Notes under the pieces: generated by a model | The model's input: the letters and a program-made list of their open reading frames with translations, nothing else | Told to the model about the DNA's origin: nothing | Databases searched by the model: none | Shown: piece by piece, positions 7,178-14,755 of the stretch | Position numbering within the stretch: the first letter of the stretch is position 1 | Layout: every line of letters begins with the position of its first letter | Position numbers and translations under genes: made by a program | Assembly (NCBI GenBank): GCA_964600645.1 | Contig: CAZRJL010000008.1 | Location: forward strand, 1 to 23,283 | Direction of reading: 5' to 3' | Length of the DNA stretch: 23,283 bases | Origin: UBA12151 sp964600645 | Lineage (GTDB): Bacteria > Patescibacteriota > Minisyncoccia > Moranbacterales > UBA9337

Positions 7178-8275
7178 ATGCAATTAGCTCAAATACAAAC
7201 AATTCCGGAAGTTATTAATGTACTTAAGGTTTTGGTGACCGGAGTATTGGCTTTTGGTTTGGCGCTGGCGATTACTCCTCTTTGGACGAATATTTTATAC
7301 AAGCATAAAATCGGAATCAAAATCAAAAATAATTCCGTTGACGGCAAAGAACTTACTTTCGTGAACAAACTGCACGCGCATAAATCCGGAACGCCGACAA
7401 TGGGAGGATTGATAATATGGTTTTCTGTTTTGATTTTGGTTTTTCTTTCGGCGTATTTTTTTCCGATTTTGGCAAATTGGACGGATACGAATTTTTTGGC
7501 TCGTTTGGATTTTCTTTCCCGCAGCCAAGTTTGGCTTCCGCTTTTTGTTTTGGTGGCGGCGGGAATTTTGGGGCTTTTCGATGATGTGATGAGTGTGCGC
7601 GGATGGGGAAGCAATAAGGGGGGCGGAATGAAATTTGCGATGCGCTTTTGGTGGCTGTTTGCGATTGCCGGAGTGGGGGCATGGTGGTTTTTCTCAAAGC
7701 TCGGATGGGATGTGTTGCATATTCCGGCAGTGGGAGATTTTTCTATTGGATTTTGGTATATCCCGCTTTTTGTTTTTGTGATTTTGTTTTCCGCCATTTC
7801 TTCCAATGAAACCGATGGCTTGGATGGTCTCAATGGCGGAATTGTTTTTATGGCGTTTGCGTCTTTTGCGGTGATTTCTTTCGTACAAAACAAAGTGGAT
7901 TTGGCATCATTTTGCGCGGCTATTTCCGGAGCGACGCTGGCGTTTTTGTGGTTCAATATTTCTCCGGCGAGATTTTTTATGGGAGATACTGGAGCGATTG
8001 CGCTGGGTACAACTTTGGGCGTGGTGGCGATGCTCACGAATTCGGTGGTTGTTTTGTTTATTATTTGTTTTGTATATATTTTGGAATCGGGAAGCGCGGC
8101 GATCCAACTTTTTTCCAAGAAATATTTGGGACGCAAGGTTTTTCTGGCAGCTCCACTGCACCACCATTTTGAAGCCAAAGGTTGGCCGGAACAAAAAGTG
8201 GTAATGCGAGCCTGGATTCTCACTATTATTTCTTCTATTATCGGAGTAATTATCGGCATCCTAGGAATGGGGTGA
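7178..8275 (+). CDS. mraY: Phospho-N-acetylmuramoyl-pentapeptide-transferase (MraY)
   Basis: MraY transfers phospho-MurNAc-pentapeptide from UDP to undecaprenyl phosphate, making lipid I at the inner face of the membrane. The 365-aa, about ten-helix protein has GTPTMGGLIIW (71-81), the catalytic D-D pair 135-136 (LFDDVMSVRGWG), SNETDGLDGLNGG (209-221; most relatives have NLTDGLDGL), FNISPARFFMGDTG (259-272) and the signature HHH at 328-330 (APLHHHFEAKGW). Length and motif order are standard. It starts 4 bases after the carboxypeptidase without a Shine-Dalgarno and is followed by a terminator. The substitution of Glu for the usual Leu in the TDGLDG motif is minor. Confidence 0.95.
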   Translation: MQLAQIQTIPEVINVLKVLVTGVLAFGLALAITPLWTNILYKHKIGIKIKNNSVDGKELTFVNKLHAHKSGTPTMGGLIIWFSVLILVFLSAYFFPILANWTDTNFLARLDFLSRSQVWLPLFVLVAAGILGLFDDVMSVRGWGSNKGGGMKFAMRFWWLFAIAGVGAWWFFSKLGWDVLHIPAVGDFSIGFWYIPLFVFVILFSAISSNETDGLDGLNGGIVFMAFASFAVISFVQNKVDLASFCAAISGATLAFLWFNISPARFFMGDTGAIALGTTLGVVAMLTNSVVVLFIICFVYILESGSAAIQLFSKKYLGRKVFLAAPLHHHFEAKGWPEQKVVMRAWILTIISSIIGVIIGILGMG

Positions 8276-8303
8276 TGCTTGAAATTAAAAAATAATTTTT
8301 TTT

Positions 8304-8329
8304 AACGGCAACGCTAGGTGCTGTTTTTT
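8304..8329 (+). terminator. Intrinsic terminator after mraY
   Basis: AACGGCA (8304-8310) pairs with TGCTGTT (8319-8325, one G-T pair) across an 8-base loop and runs into a short T tract. It ends the dacA-like/mraY unit. Confidence 0.55.
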
Positions 8330-8341
8330 AAATCTTTAAGC

Positions 8342-8369
8342 TTGCGGGAAAATCGGAGGGTGGTATAAT
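8342..8369 (+). promoter_or_regulatory. Promoter of rarA with extended -10
   Basis: TTGCGG (8342-8347), 16 bases, TATAAT (8364-8369), with TG-G immediately upstream (8361-8363). The expected start near 8376 favours ATG 8402 over ATG 8387 as the rarA start. Confidence 0.7.
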
Positions 8370-8401
8370 AGGGATGTGGTATCAGTATGATTTATTATTC
8401 T

Positions 8402-9631
8402 ATGAATGAAAAAAATAATAGTCCTTTGGCGGATCGGATGCGTCCGGAAAGCTTGGAGGATTTTGTCGGGCAGGAAAAAATTATCGGAGAGGGGAAAATT
8501 TTGCGCAAAATAATTCAGAGCGATCAACTTCCCTCGCTGATTTTTTGGGGTCCGCCCGGAAGCGGAAAAACGACCCTGGCGCGCATCATTGCTAAAATGA
8601 CCAACGCCAAATTTTTTCATCTCAGCGCCGTTTCCAGCGGAGTAAAAGAAATCAGAAAAGTGATTGAGGAAGCGGGAGTTGAAGTAAAAGAAAGAAATAG
8701 AAAAACCATTCTTTTTTTGGATGAGATTCATCGTTTCAATAAAGCGCAACAAGACAGACTCTTGCCGTATGTTGAAGACGGAACTTTGATTTTAATCGGA
8801 GCGACCACGGAAAACCCGAGCTTCGAAGTCAACTACGCCTTACTTTCCCGCAGTCGGGTTTTTGTTTTGGAAGCTTTGGAAGTGAATGATATTGAGTTGT
8901 TAATCAAACGGGCTCTCAAAGACAAAAAGAAAGGTTTGGGAAATTTTGAGGTGAAAATAGACAAAAAGAATATCGAATTGCTGGCGACGCTTTCCAATGG
9001 GGACGCGCGCTCGGCGCTGAATGTTTTGGAGTTTGCCGTGAGCGCGGCGAAAGATAATGGCAACGGGATTGTTCTTGAAGAAGCGGACATCAAAGAAGCT
9101 TTGCAAAAAAGCAGTTTGCTTTATGACCGAGCGGGCGAGCAACATTATAATATTATTTCCGCGCTTCACAAAAGTATGCGCGGAGGTGATGCGGACGCGG
9201 CGCTCTATTGGCTAACAAGAATGCTTTCCGGCGGAGAAGATCCGCTCTATGTTGCGCGCCGGATAATTCGTTTTGCTTCCGAGGATATCGGGATTGCCAA
9301 TTCGTTTGCTTTGGAGCAGGCGGTGAGTGCGTATCATGCTTGTCACTATATCGGTATGCCGGAGTGCGGAGTGAATTTGGCGCAGGCGGTGGTGTATATG
9401 TCCAAGTCCAAAAAGAGCAATGCTTTGTATATGGCATATGAAAGCGCTAAAAAGGACGCCGAGAATTTTCCAACTGAGCCGGTACCGATTCATTTGCGCA
9501 ACGCGCCAACAAAATTGATGCAGAATTTGGGCTACGGAAAAGACTACAAATACACCCCGGACTTTGAAAATCCCCAAGAAGCAAAGCAACAATATTTCCC
9601 AGATAAACTAAAAGACAGAAAGTATTTGTGA
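8402..9631 (+). CDS. rarA: Replication-associated recombination protein A (RarA/MgsA, AAA+ ATPase)
   Basis: RarA is a clamp-loader-like AAA+ ATPase that acts at stalled replication forks with SSB. With start ATG 8402 it has 409 aa and the family opening NSPLADRMRPESLEDFVGQE. Walker A GPPGSGKT is at about 50-57 and Walker B LFLDEIHRFN at about 104-113, followed by GATTENPSFEVN (sensor 1) and SRSRVFVLEAL. The C-terminal tetramerisation part reads GEQHYNIISALHKSMRGGD ... RMLSGGEDPLYVARRIIRFASEDIG. An in-frame ATG at 8387 would add five residues but leaves only about 11 bases of leader. Its TGA stop overlaps the GTG of the following glycosylase gene (GTGA), suggesting coupling of two DNA-maintenance genes. 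Confidence 0.95.
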   Translation: MNEKNNSPLADRMRPESLEDFVGQEKIIGEGKILRKIIQSDQLPSLIFWGPPGSGKTTLARIIAKMTNAKFFHLSAVSSGVKEIRKVIEEAGVEVKERNRKTILFLDEIHRFNKAQQDRLLPYVEDGTLILIGATTENPSFEVNYALLSRSRVFVLEALEVNDIELLIKRALKDKKKGLGNFEVKIDKKNIELLATLSNGDARSALNVLEFAVSAAKDNGNGIVLEEADIKEALQKSSLLYDRAGEQHYNIISALHKSMRGGDADAALYWLTRMLSGGEDPLYVARRIIRFASEDIGIANSFALEQAVSAYHACHYIGMPECGVNLAQAVVYMSKSKKSNALYMAYESAKKDAENFPTEPVPIHLRNAPTKLMQNLGYGKDYKYTPDFENPQEAKQQYFPDKLKDRKYL

Positions 9632-10197
9632 AATTTATGATTTTGAAAAAGAGTTTTTATGAGCGGTCGGCTTTGGTGGTGGCGAGGGAGCTGTTGGGTT
9701 GTTTTTTGGCGCGCAAAATTGATGGAAAAATTTTGAGGGCGATGATTGTGGAAACGGAAGCGTATGAAGGAAAAAATGATTTGGCTAGCCACGCCAGTCG
9801 CGGCCGGACGCCAAGAAATGAAATTATGTTTGGCGAGCCGGGGATTTGCTATGTCTATTTTACCTACGGGATGCACCATATGCTCAATATCGTGACAGGA
9901 AAGAAAGATTATCCGGCGGCGGTTTTGATTCGTGCTGTCGAGCCATTTTGGGAAAACGATGAAGAGGTCAAAACCGACGGTCCGGCAAAACTCACCAAAA
10001 ATTTGCAAATCGACAAAAGTTTCAACAACTTGCCGATTTCCACGAAAAAATACGGACTATGGATCGAGGAGGGTGAAAGAATAAAAAAGAGCGAAATAAT
10101 TTCCGCCAAAAGAATCGGAGTCGACTACGCCAAAAACTACAAAGACAAACCCTGGCGCTTCTACATCAAAAACAACCAATTCGTTTCAAAAAAATGA
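9628..10197 (+). CDS. 3-methyladenine DNA glycosylase (AAG/MPG family)
   Basis: This monofunctional base-excision glycosylase removes alkylated purines. The 189-aa protein carries the AAG fingerprint VETEAYEG (catalytic Glu44 and Tyr46, equivalent to human E125/Y127), SHASRGRTPRNEIMFGEPG (His55, equivalent to H136), and CYVYFTYGMHHMLNIVTG with the intercalating-loop Tyr near 80. The C-terminal strand reads RIGVDYAKNYKDKPWRFYI. Length is typical for the bacterial family. GTG at 9628 overlaps the rarA stop; ATG at 9637 is an alternative start three codons later. No Shine-Dalgarno is visible, so translation may depend on coupling to rarA. Confidence 0.93.
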   Translation: MKFMILKKSFYERSALVVARELLGCFLARKIDGKILRAMIVETEAYEGKNDLASHASRGRTPRNEIMFGEPGICYVYFTYGMHHMLNIVTGKKDYPAAVLIRAVEPFWENDEEVKTDGPAKLTKNLQIDKSFNNLPISTKKYGLWIEEGERIKKSEIISAKRIGVDYAKNYKDKPWRFYIKNNQFVSKK

Positions 10198-10265
10198 TAC
10201 CGTCAATTTCTGTTTGATTTTTTTCCAGCTTTGGAATAGAATGCATAGACACAAAAACAAGCAAA

Positions 10266-10271
10266 TATAAT
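10266..10271 (+). promoter_or_regulatory. -10 element of the HAD gene
   Basis: TATAAT at 10266-10271. The nearest -35-like hexamer, TAGACA (10246-10251), is only 14 bases away, so the -35 is uncertain. A strong Shine-Dalgarno (AAGGAGGAGAAAGG) lies between it and ATG 10301. Confidence 0.45.
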
Positions 10272-10300
10272 AGTTCATTATCATACAAGGAGGAGAAAGG

Positions 10301-10930
10301 ATGAAAAAGAAATTGTTGATTTTTGATTGCGATGGTGTTCTGCGTTCGTTCTCTTGGGTTGGGATATTTGCCGCCTATCGAGAAATTTTCTCTTTTGCGG
10401 GAAAGGAGTTTATTTTCCATGAAATGGAGGAATTCCAATTGTGGTTCAATACTGATTGGCACGTCAATATCGAGAACATTGGAGGAATCAAGAGGGAAAA
10501 CTATGCGGAAATTGGAAGAATATTTCATCGGATACATGATCCGCACATAGAAACTTTTCCATGGGTTGAGCGGATTTTCGGGGAACTTTCGAAAGAACAC
10601 ATTATCGTGGTTCTTTCGGCTAGCTTTTCGGAAAGCGTCCGGAAATCTCTCGCTTCATCTTCGCGTCACATATCTCTTTTTATCGGGGCGGAGAATGTGA
10701 AGAATATCAAGCCTCACCCAGAAGGGATTTATAATGCCATAAAAGCATTTCCCACCAGGTCTGATGAGGTGGTTATGATCGGTGATACTGAAATGGATAT
10801 CTTGGCTGGAAAAAACGCCGGCGTCTGGACAGGAGCTGTCGATTGGGGGCTGCGGAGGATTGGAAATTATCTAGTCAATCTTGATCCTGATTATGTCTTT
10901 CATTCTCCGGAAGATTTCCTTTCGATCTGA
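10301..10930 (+). CDS. HAD-superfamily phosphatase (phosphoglycolate phosphatase-like)
   Basis: This 209-aa haloacid-dehalogenase-fold hydrolase carries motif I FDCDGVLRS (nucleophile D9, acid D11), motif II VVLSASFSES, motif III lysine in IKPHPEGI, and motif IV MIGDTEMDILAGKNAGV. A helical cap lies between motifs I and II, as in subclass I phosphatases such as Gph. The substrate cannot be deduced. In contrast to its neighbours it has a strong Shine-Dalgarno, its own -10 and its own terminator, so it is a monocistronic unit. The TGA stop is followed after about 30 bases by the terminator. Confidence 0.88.
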   Translation: MKKKLLIFDCDGVLRSFSWVGIFAAYREIFSFAGKEFIFHEMEEFQLWFNTDWHVNIENIGGIKRENYAEIGRIFHRIHDPHIETFPWVERIFGELSKEHIIVVLSASFSESVRKSLASSSRHISLFIGAENVKNIKPHPEGIYNAIKAFPTRSDEVVMIGDTEMDILAGKNAGVWTGAVDWGLRRIGNYLVNLDPDYVFHSPEDFLSI

Positions 10931-10958
10931 AGATCTGAAAATAGCACCTACAATAACA

Positions 10959-10991
10959 GCTCGGCGCCTCTATGGACCGAGCCGTTTTTTT
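10959..10991 (+). terminator. Intrinsic terminator after the HAD gene
   Basis: GCTCGG (10959-10964) pairs with CCGAGC (10977-10982) across a 12-base loop, followed by CG and a run of seven T. It separates the HAD gene from the accessory island. Confidence 0.8.
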
Positions 10992-11294
10992 AAACATTCC
11001 ATATGGCTGGAACGTTCGAACTCGTTTGATTTTTGGATTCAAAAAGCGTAGAATGTGAGTATAGTCGGCAATAAAAAATCCGTGTGGCGGGTAAATATCC
11101 AAGGTAGTTATGTTTTGGGAAAAGTAATAAAATAGAATTACGGATGGAAATAAGATGGCGGGAGATTGAGGAGAGTGAGAAATTATGGCGGGTAGTAAAT
11201 TTTTAAGAAGTATTTTAAATTAGAGAAAAAATGTTAAATTCAGAAATTCTTAGTTTTTTTAATTTGATTCTCGAACCTTTTTAGCATAAAATAG

Positions 11295-11330
11295 AAGTAC
11301 TTACTTTAATACTTACCTTGGTATGTAAGT
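11295..11330 (+). promoter_or_regulatory. Operator-like ACTTAC repeat cluster upstream of the methyltransferase promoter
   Basis: TACTTAC occurs at 11298-11304 and again at 11310-11316, exactly 12 bp apart. The inverse GTAAGT is at 11325-11330, giving an ACTTAC-N8-GTAAGT dyad that abuts the -35 box. The first copy lies within the palindrome AAGTACTT. The one-helical-turn spacing and position suggest a binding site for a transcriptional regulator; the protein is unknown. Confidence 0.5.
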
Positions 11331-11357
11331 TGCAGTAAATTTTGTATGTGGTAGACT
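11330..11357 (+). promoter_or_regulatory. Promoter of the methyltransferase/OLD/nuclease operon
   Basis: TTGCAG (11330-11335), 16 bases, TAGACT (11352-11357), with TG-G upstream (11349-11351). The same TG-G-TAGACT -10 occurs before radC. The expected start is near 11364, about 22 bases before ATG 11386. Confidence 0.55.
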
Positions 11358-11385
11358 GAGGATAAAATATCACTAAAATAAAAAA

Positions 11386-12357
11386 ATGACTCAAACACAA
11401 ATAAAAGAAATTGCTAACAGGCTTAATGTTCATCCAATTCATATAAGACTTTTTGTTTCAAGTTTAAAAAATATTGTTGGCAAAAGCTTTGAATCTTCTT
11501 TTATGGAATACAAAAGTGAAAATCCAAAGCCGTTTGTCAAATGGGTTGGCGGAAAAAGACAGCTTATGCAACAGTTTCGTGACATGGATTTGTATCCTCC
11601 TTTTGGATTTGATATTAAGACAGTTACATATTTCGAACCATTTGTCGGGGGTGGTGCGATGTTTTTCGATCTGCTTCCAGAAAAAGCGGTTTTGTCCGAT
11701 ATGAATCTTGAATTAGTGACAACTTATAATGTTATCAAAAAAGATGCCGAAGGTTTAATTGAAAAACTTAAAGAACATCAAAGAAAAAATAATAAAGAAT
11801 ATTTTTTGAAAATTCGGGCGCAAAAAATTGAAAAACTTTCAGATGTAAATATTGCTGCCAGATTTATATATTTAAACCGAACAGGATTTAATGGGCTTTA
11901 TCGAGTAAATAGAAGCGGGGGATTTAATGTGCCATATGCAAATAATAAAAATCCATTAATTTGCGATGAAGTGAATTTGAGGAAAGCGCATGAAGCGATG
12001 AAAAATACCAAAATTTTACATCAAGATTATAAGAAAGTTTTAGCAAAAGCCAAAAAAGGAGATTTTGTCTATTTCGATCCGCCGTATTATCCGGTAAATA
12101 AAACCTCGAGTTTTACGAGCTATACCAAAGAAGGATTTTTGGAAAAAGAACAAGAAGAATTGCGAGATGTTTTTGTGAAACTTCACAATAGAGGTTGTTT
12201 TGTAATGCTTTCAAATTCCGATACGCCGTTTATAAACAAACTATATTCCGGACTGGATAAAAAAATAACAATCAACAAAGTCTTCGCCTCCCGAGCAATT
12301 AATTCGAAAGGAAACGGGAGGGGAAAAATTAAGGAGGTTGTTGTGATAAATTATTAA
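11386..12357 (+). CDS. DNA adenine-N6 methyltransferase, Dam/DpnM-like (D12 class, probably GATC)
   Basis: This alpha-class N6-adenine methyltransferase has its motifs in order: motif X NPKPFVKWVGGKRQLM (46-61), SAM-binding motif I YFEPFVGGGAMFF (82-94), NRTGFNGLYRVNRSGGFNVPY (164-184) and catalytic DPPY (231-234). The segment after it, TSSFTSYTKEGF, is the form seen in DpnM/MboI-type methyltransferases that recognise GATC, so GATC is the likely site (inference). Residues 1-45 are an extra N-terminal helical region ahead of motif X, absent from E. coli Dam. At 323 aa it is longer than usual (about 270-285). The ATPase gene follows after 12 bases, and a nuclease gene closes the unit, so it probably protects self DNA in a restriction system. 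Confidence 0.93.
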   Translation: MTQTQIKEIANRLNVHPIHIRLFVSSLKNIVGKSFESSFMEYKSENPKPFVKWVGGKRQLMQQFRDMDLYPPFGFDIKTVTYFEPFVGGGAMFFDLLPEKAVLSDMNLELVTTYNVIKKDAEGLIEKLKEHQRKNNKEYFLKIRAQKIEKLSDVNIAARFIYLNRTGFNGLYRVNRSGGFNVPYANNKNPLICDEVNLRKAHEAMKNTKILHQDYKKVLAKAKKGDFVYFDPPYYPVNKTSSFTSYTKEGFLEKEQEELRDVFVKLHNRGCFVMLSNSDTPFINKLYSGLDKKITINKVFASRAINSKGNGRGKIKEVVVINY

Positions 12358-12369
12358 ATTTCTTGATTT

Positions 12370-13167
12370 ATGTTTTTAGGAATATATTTGAAAAATTTTA
12401 AGTGTTATCAGGGTACGCAATTTATTCCTGGTAATTCATGGACGGGTGAAAAATTCGTTAGCTATCTTGGTGACAATGGCGTTGGAAAGAGTGCAGTGTT
12501 GGAGGCGATTGAGACTTTTTTTTCAACAAAGAATTTGCGCTGGTTTCGGAATAAAGAATCAAAAAAAGGACCTAGTGAATGTTTTGTGGCGCCAGTTTTT
12601 TTAGTAAAAGAGAGTAATATAAAAAAATTTAAGGAAAAAATTCCAAGAATATCTTTTGAGATGGATACCGAAGAAGTACCGAAGGGATATATAGCTATAT
12701 GTGTTGCCAAGAGGGAGGACGGATTGTTTACATTTTATGATGGCAAAAAAGAGCTAAGTGACGAAAAAAACCAGGAAATAGCAAAAAGTGTGTATCAAGA
12801 AATAATAGGACTGTATCAATATATTTATATCGATGCTGAGGTTGATATAAATAAAGAGGTAAAAATAAGTTCAGAAATATATGAAATAATAGCTGGATCA
12901 TCAATATCAAGTGAAGTTGAGAAAAAATTTAGAGAGCAAAATGAAAACTCGAAGTTCATAGAAGAGCTTAATAAAATATTAGAGAAATTAATTGATGATA
13001 GGTTGGCAAAAAATTTAAAACTAATAGACGGGAATTATTCATATAGTGGAGTAGGAAGAGGAACAACATCTAAATTAACCTCTAAGATATTAGCTCGTAC
13101 AAGTACGGAAGCATTTTTATCTTCCAGGAGATTAAAATTAAAAAATAAATACGTTTTTTTGATATAA
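12370..13167 (+). pseudogene. OLD-like ATPase-Toprim gene, 5' portion (Walker A half), frame broken by a 40-bp insertion
   Basis: The gene starts at ATG 12370. The 265-aa frame carries the N-terminal ABC/SMC-like ATPase half: FLGIYLKNFKCYQG (strand 1), SYLGDNGVGKSAVLEAIETFF (Walker A GDNGVGKS at 34-41) and a long helical middle. It stops at TAA 13165-13167 after RRLKLKNKYVFLI, just before the point where the ATPase signature should appear. The rest (signature, Walker B, Toprim) continues in the +1-shifted frame. Deleting the 40 bases 13138-13177 joins RRLKLKNK directly to QLYDLSSGQRR and gives one 585-aa OLD-family-like protein. As written, the half alone cannot hydrolyse ATP. It could be an inactivated gene, a phase-variable one or a real split gene. 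Confidence 0.8.
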
Positions 13168-13188
13168 AAAATATTTGTTAAAAAATAA
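13138..13188 (+). repeat. 11-bp direct repeats bounding a 40-bp frameshifting insertion
   Basis: TTAAAAAATAA occurs at 13138-13148 and again at 13178-13188, exactly 40 bp apart, each starting in the same codon phase (Leu-Lys-Asn-Lys). The 40-bp period is not divisible by three and introduces stops in all frames. Between the copies is an AT-only-like hairpin (AAATA-CG-TTTTTT against AAAAAATATTT). One copy only would restore the long frame. This fits a slipped-strand duplication or insertion of a small unit, and makes loss by recombination between the repeats plausible. Confidence 0.75.
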
Positions 13189-14167
13189 GCAACTATATGA
13201 TTTAAGTTCTGGACAAAGGAGAGTTGCCTTAATAGATTTCATTTCAGCAGTTTTGAAAGATAAAGAATTTGATAAAAAGAAGAATCTTATTTTGGCGATT
13301 GATGAGCCAGAGATATCTTTAGATGCATCAAAAAAAATGTTTCAATTTGATAAATTAGTACAAATGTCGGAAAATGGTGTATCAATCTTATTTTCTTCTC
13401 ATTGGTATGGTTGGATTGCAAGTACTAGTATCGGAAGAAGTATACTAGTAGAGGAAAAGGAAGATGAGATAAAAAGAAGTATAAAAGTTTATAATAATTC
13501 TGAATTTCCCTTTAAAGATGTTTCTAAATATGAAATGAGGATGATTTTTGATTTTTTGATGTCTCTCGGCGCAAGCGTTGAAGCAGAAAAAAATAAAAAG
13601 TTTATAATTTGTGAAGGAAAATCCGATCTTTTTTATTTGTCTGCATCACTTGATAATTCAATTTATAAGATTATTCCAATCGGTAAGGGACGTGTTAAAA
13701 AGATAGCAGATATTTTCAAGGATTATTTTTGGAAGGATCGGGGTCCTGTTATAAAGAATGTTTTATTTATTATTGATACGGACCCACATAATAGGGATAA
13801 TTATGGAAATATTTATTTAAAAAGGTGGGAAAAAGACAATGACAATGTTATAACATTGATAAGTGGGCAAACTGATAATGTGCATATAAAATGCATAATT
13901 GAAGATGTGTTAGAAAATTCAATCTATTTTAAATCATTGAAAGAGGTTTATCCAAATGAATTAATACAAAAACTTGAAATAAAATATGAAAATATTTCAG
14001 GATATGAATCTTTTGGTATGGATAATGTAGAGAAAAAAAAATTTACAGAAATAACCAAGGATAAAAAAATAGAGCTTGCTATGAAATATAAGGAAATATT
14101 ATTAGAATCCAATCTTCCTGAAAATAAAATAAAAACCTTAGTAGAAAATGCTTTTAATAACATATAA
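13175..14167 (+). pseudogene. OLD-like ATPase-Toprim gene, 3' portion (signature, Walker B, Toprim)
   Basis: The frame is open from a TTG at 13175 (no Shine-Dalgarno) to TAA 14165-14167, 330 aa. It holds the ABC signature DLSSGQRR (9-16), Walker B LILAIDEPE (38-46) and the switch-like SSH (74-76). A Toprim nuclease domain follows: FIICEGKSD with the catalytic Glu at 147 and NVLFIIDTDPHN with the D-x-D at 201-203. This is the domain order of OLD-family nucleases, which are ATPase-Toprim endonucleases often found in defence systems (for example Gabija GajA). It is out of frame with the Walker A half because of the 40-bp insertion. The coding quality shows no other defects, so the break is probably recent. 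The nuclease gene follows after 9 bases. Confidence 0.82.
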
Positions 14168-14176
14168 TAAAAAATT

Positions 14177-14722
14177 ATGAAAAAAGATGGAATTGGTGGA
14201 GGAAATACTCAAACGGGAATTCATTTTGAAAACAAAACGGATTTACTGACTTTCTTAAATGAAAAAGTCGATGGATATTCTGTTAAAAAAGTGAAAATTG
14301 GTGCCGATATTTTATACAAAGGAAAGGTGGTCGCGCAATCATTTCGCAAACATCAATTGTATAAATTTTTGGATTCTCGAGGACTTGATTGGAAGAAGCA
14401 TTTGTCTAAGAAGTTATTACCGGATGATGCAATATATGTTATCAAAGAAAACACATTATTTATCATTGAAGTAAAATATCAACAAGTTGAGGGCTCTGTC
14501 GACGAGAAATTACAAACCTGCGATTTTAAATTAAAACAGTATAAAAAACTATTTTCTGAATTGAATTACGAGGTCGAATACATTTATGTTTTAAGTGATT
14601 GGTTTAAGCATGAAAAGTACAAGGATGTTCTTGATTACATAATAAGTGTTAATTGTAAATATTATTTTGAATATTTGCCATTTCGAGAAATTGGTTTGCC
14701 TGTGCCAAAAAATGGAAAATAG
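14177..14722 (+). CDS. Small PD-(D/E)XK nuclease, candidate restriction endonuclease
   Basis: This 181-aa protein has a clear PD-(D/E)XK active site: PDD at 82-84 on one strand, and E98-V-K100 (TLFIIEVKYQQ) on the next. A candidate upstream acidic residue is E18 (TGIHFENK), and a basic helix (SFRKHQLYKFLDSRGLDWKKH, 55-75) precedes the site. The N-terminus is Gly-rich (DGIGGGNTQTG). The KLQTCDFKLKQYKKL stretch just after the site resembles the helix of restriction-fold enzymes. I know similar small proteins beside adenine methyltransferases only as uncharacterised; the restriction role is inferred from position as third gene of the methyltransferase operon. It begins 9 bases after the OLD-like gene. 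If it cuts unmethylated GATC, the operon is a self-contained restriction-modification unit with an extra ATPase. Confidence 0.72.
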   Translation: MKKDGIGGGNTQTGIHFENKTDLLTFLNEKVDGYSVKKVKIGADILYKGKVVAQSFRKHQLYKFLDSRGLDWKKHLSKKLLPDDAIYVIKENTLFIIEVKYQQVEGSVDEKLQTCDFKLKQYKKLFSELNYEVEYIYVLSDWFKHEKYKDVLDYIISVNCKYYFEYLPFREIGLPVPKNGK

Positions 14723-14733
14723 CCTGTGGATAA

Positions 14734-14755
14734 GTGTAAACTAAATAGTTGACAC
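14734..14755 (+). promoter_or_regulatory. 22-bp operator-like dyad over the -35 of the HTH gene
   Basis: GTGTAAACTA (14734-14743), two bases, TAGTTGACAC (14746-14755). The arms match as inverted repeats at 9 of 10 positions. The right arm contains the -35 hexamer, so a bound dimer would block RNA polymerase. Autoregulation by the HTH protein encoded directly downstream is the simplest reading. Confidence 0.6.

Larger units (their letters stand above)
10992..11385. other. Long AT-rich intergenic region before the methyltransferase operon
   Basis: No convincing gene is seen in about 390 bases; all short frames are broken. The last 90 bases hold the ACTTAC repeats and a promoter described separately. 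The middle (about 11140-11200) contains two GATGGCGGG/TATGGCGGG-like words followed by stops, with no coding sense. It may be the left boundary of the accessory island. Confidence 0.5.

Noticed and set aside
7189..8259. Long minus-strand open frame (356 codons) opposite mraY
   Set aside because: It is antisense to the fully motif-supported mraY, and its translation is low-complexity Lys/Pro/Thr-rich with no domain. It is a codon-bias shadow.
10875..11102. Minus-strand frame whose product begins with DIYPPHGFF, resembling the DLYPPFGF of the Dam-like protein
   Set aside because: The similarity ends after about ten residues, the frame crosses the HAD terminator and gene end, and no other methyltransferase motif follows. 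Chance resemblance.
11140..11210. Short words GATGGCGGG/TATGGCGGG as possible small ORF starts
   Set aside because: Both are followed by stops within a few codons.
13150..13165. Simple T-run indel as the cause of the OLD-like frameshift
   Set aside because: Adding or removing one T in the run at 13154-13160 leads to a nearby stop in each case. Only removal of the 40-bp period restores an uninterrupted frame.
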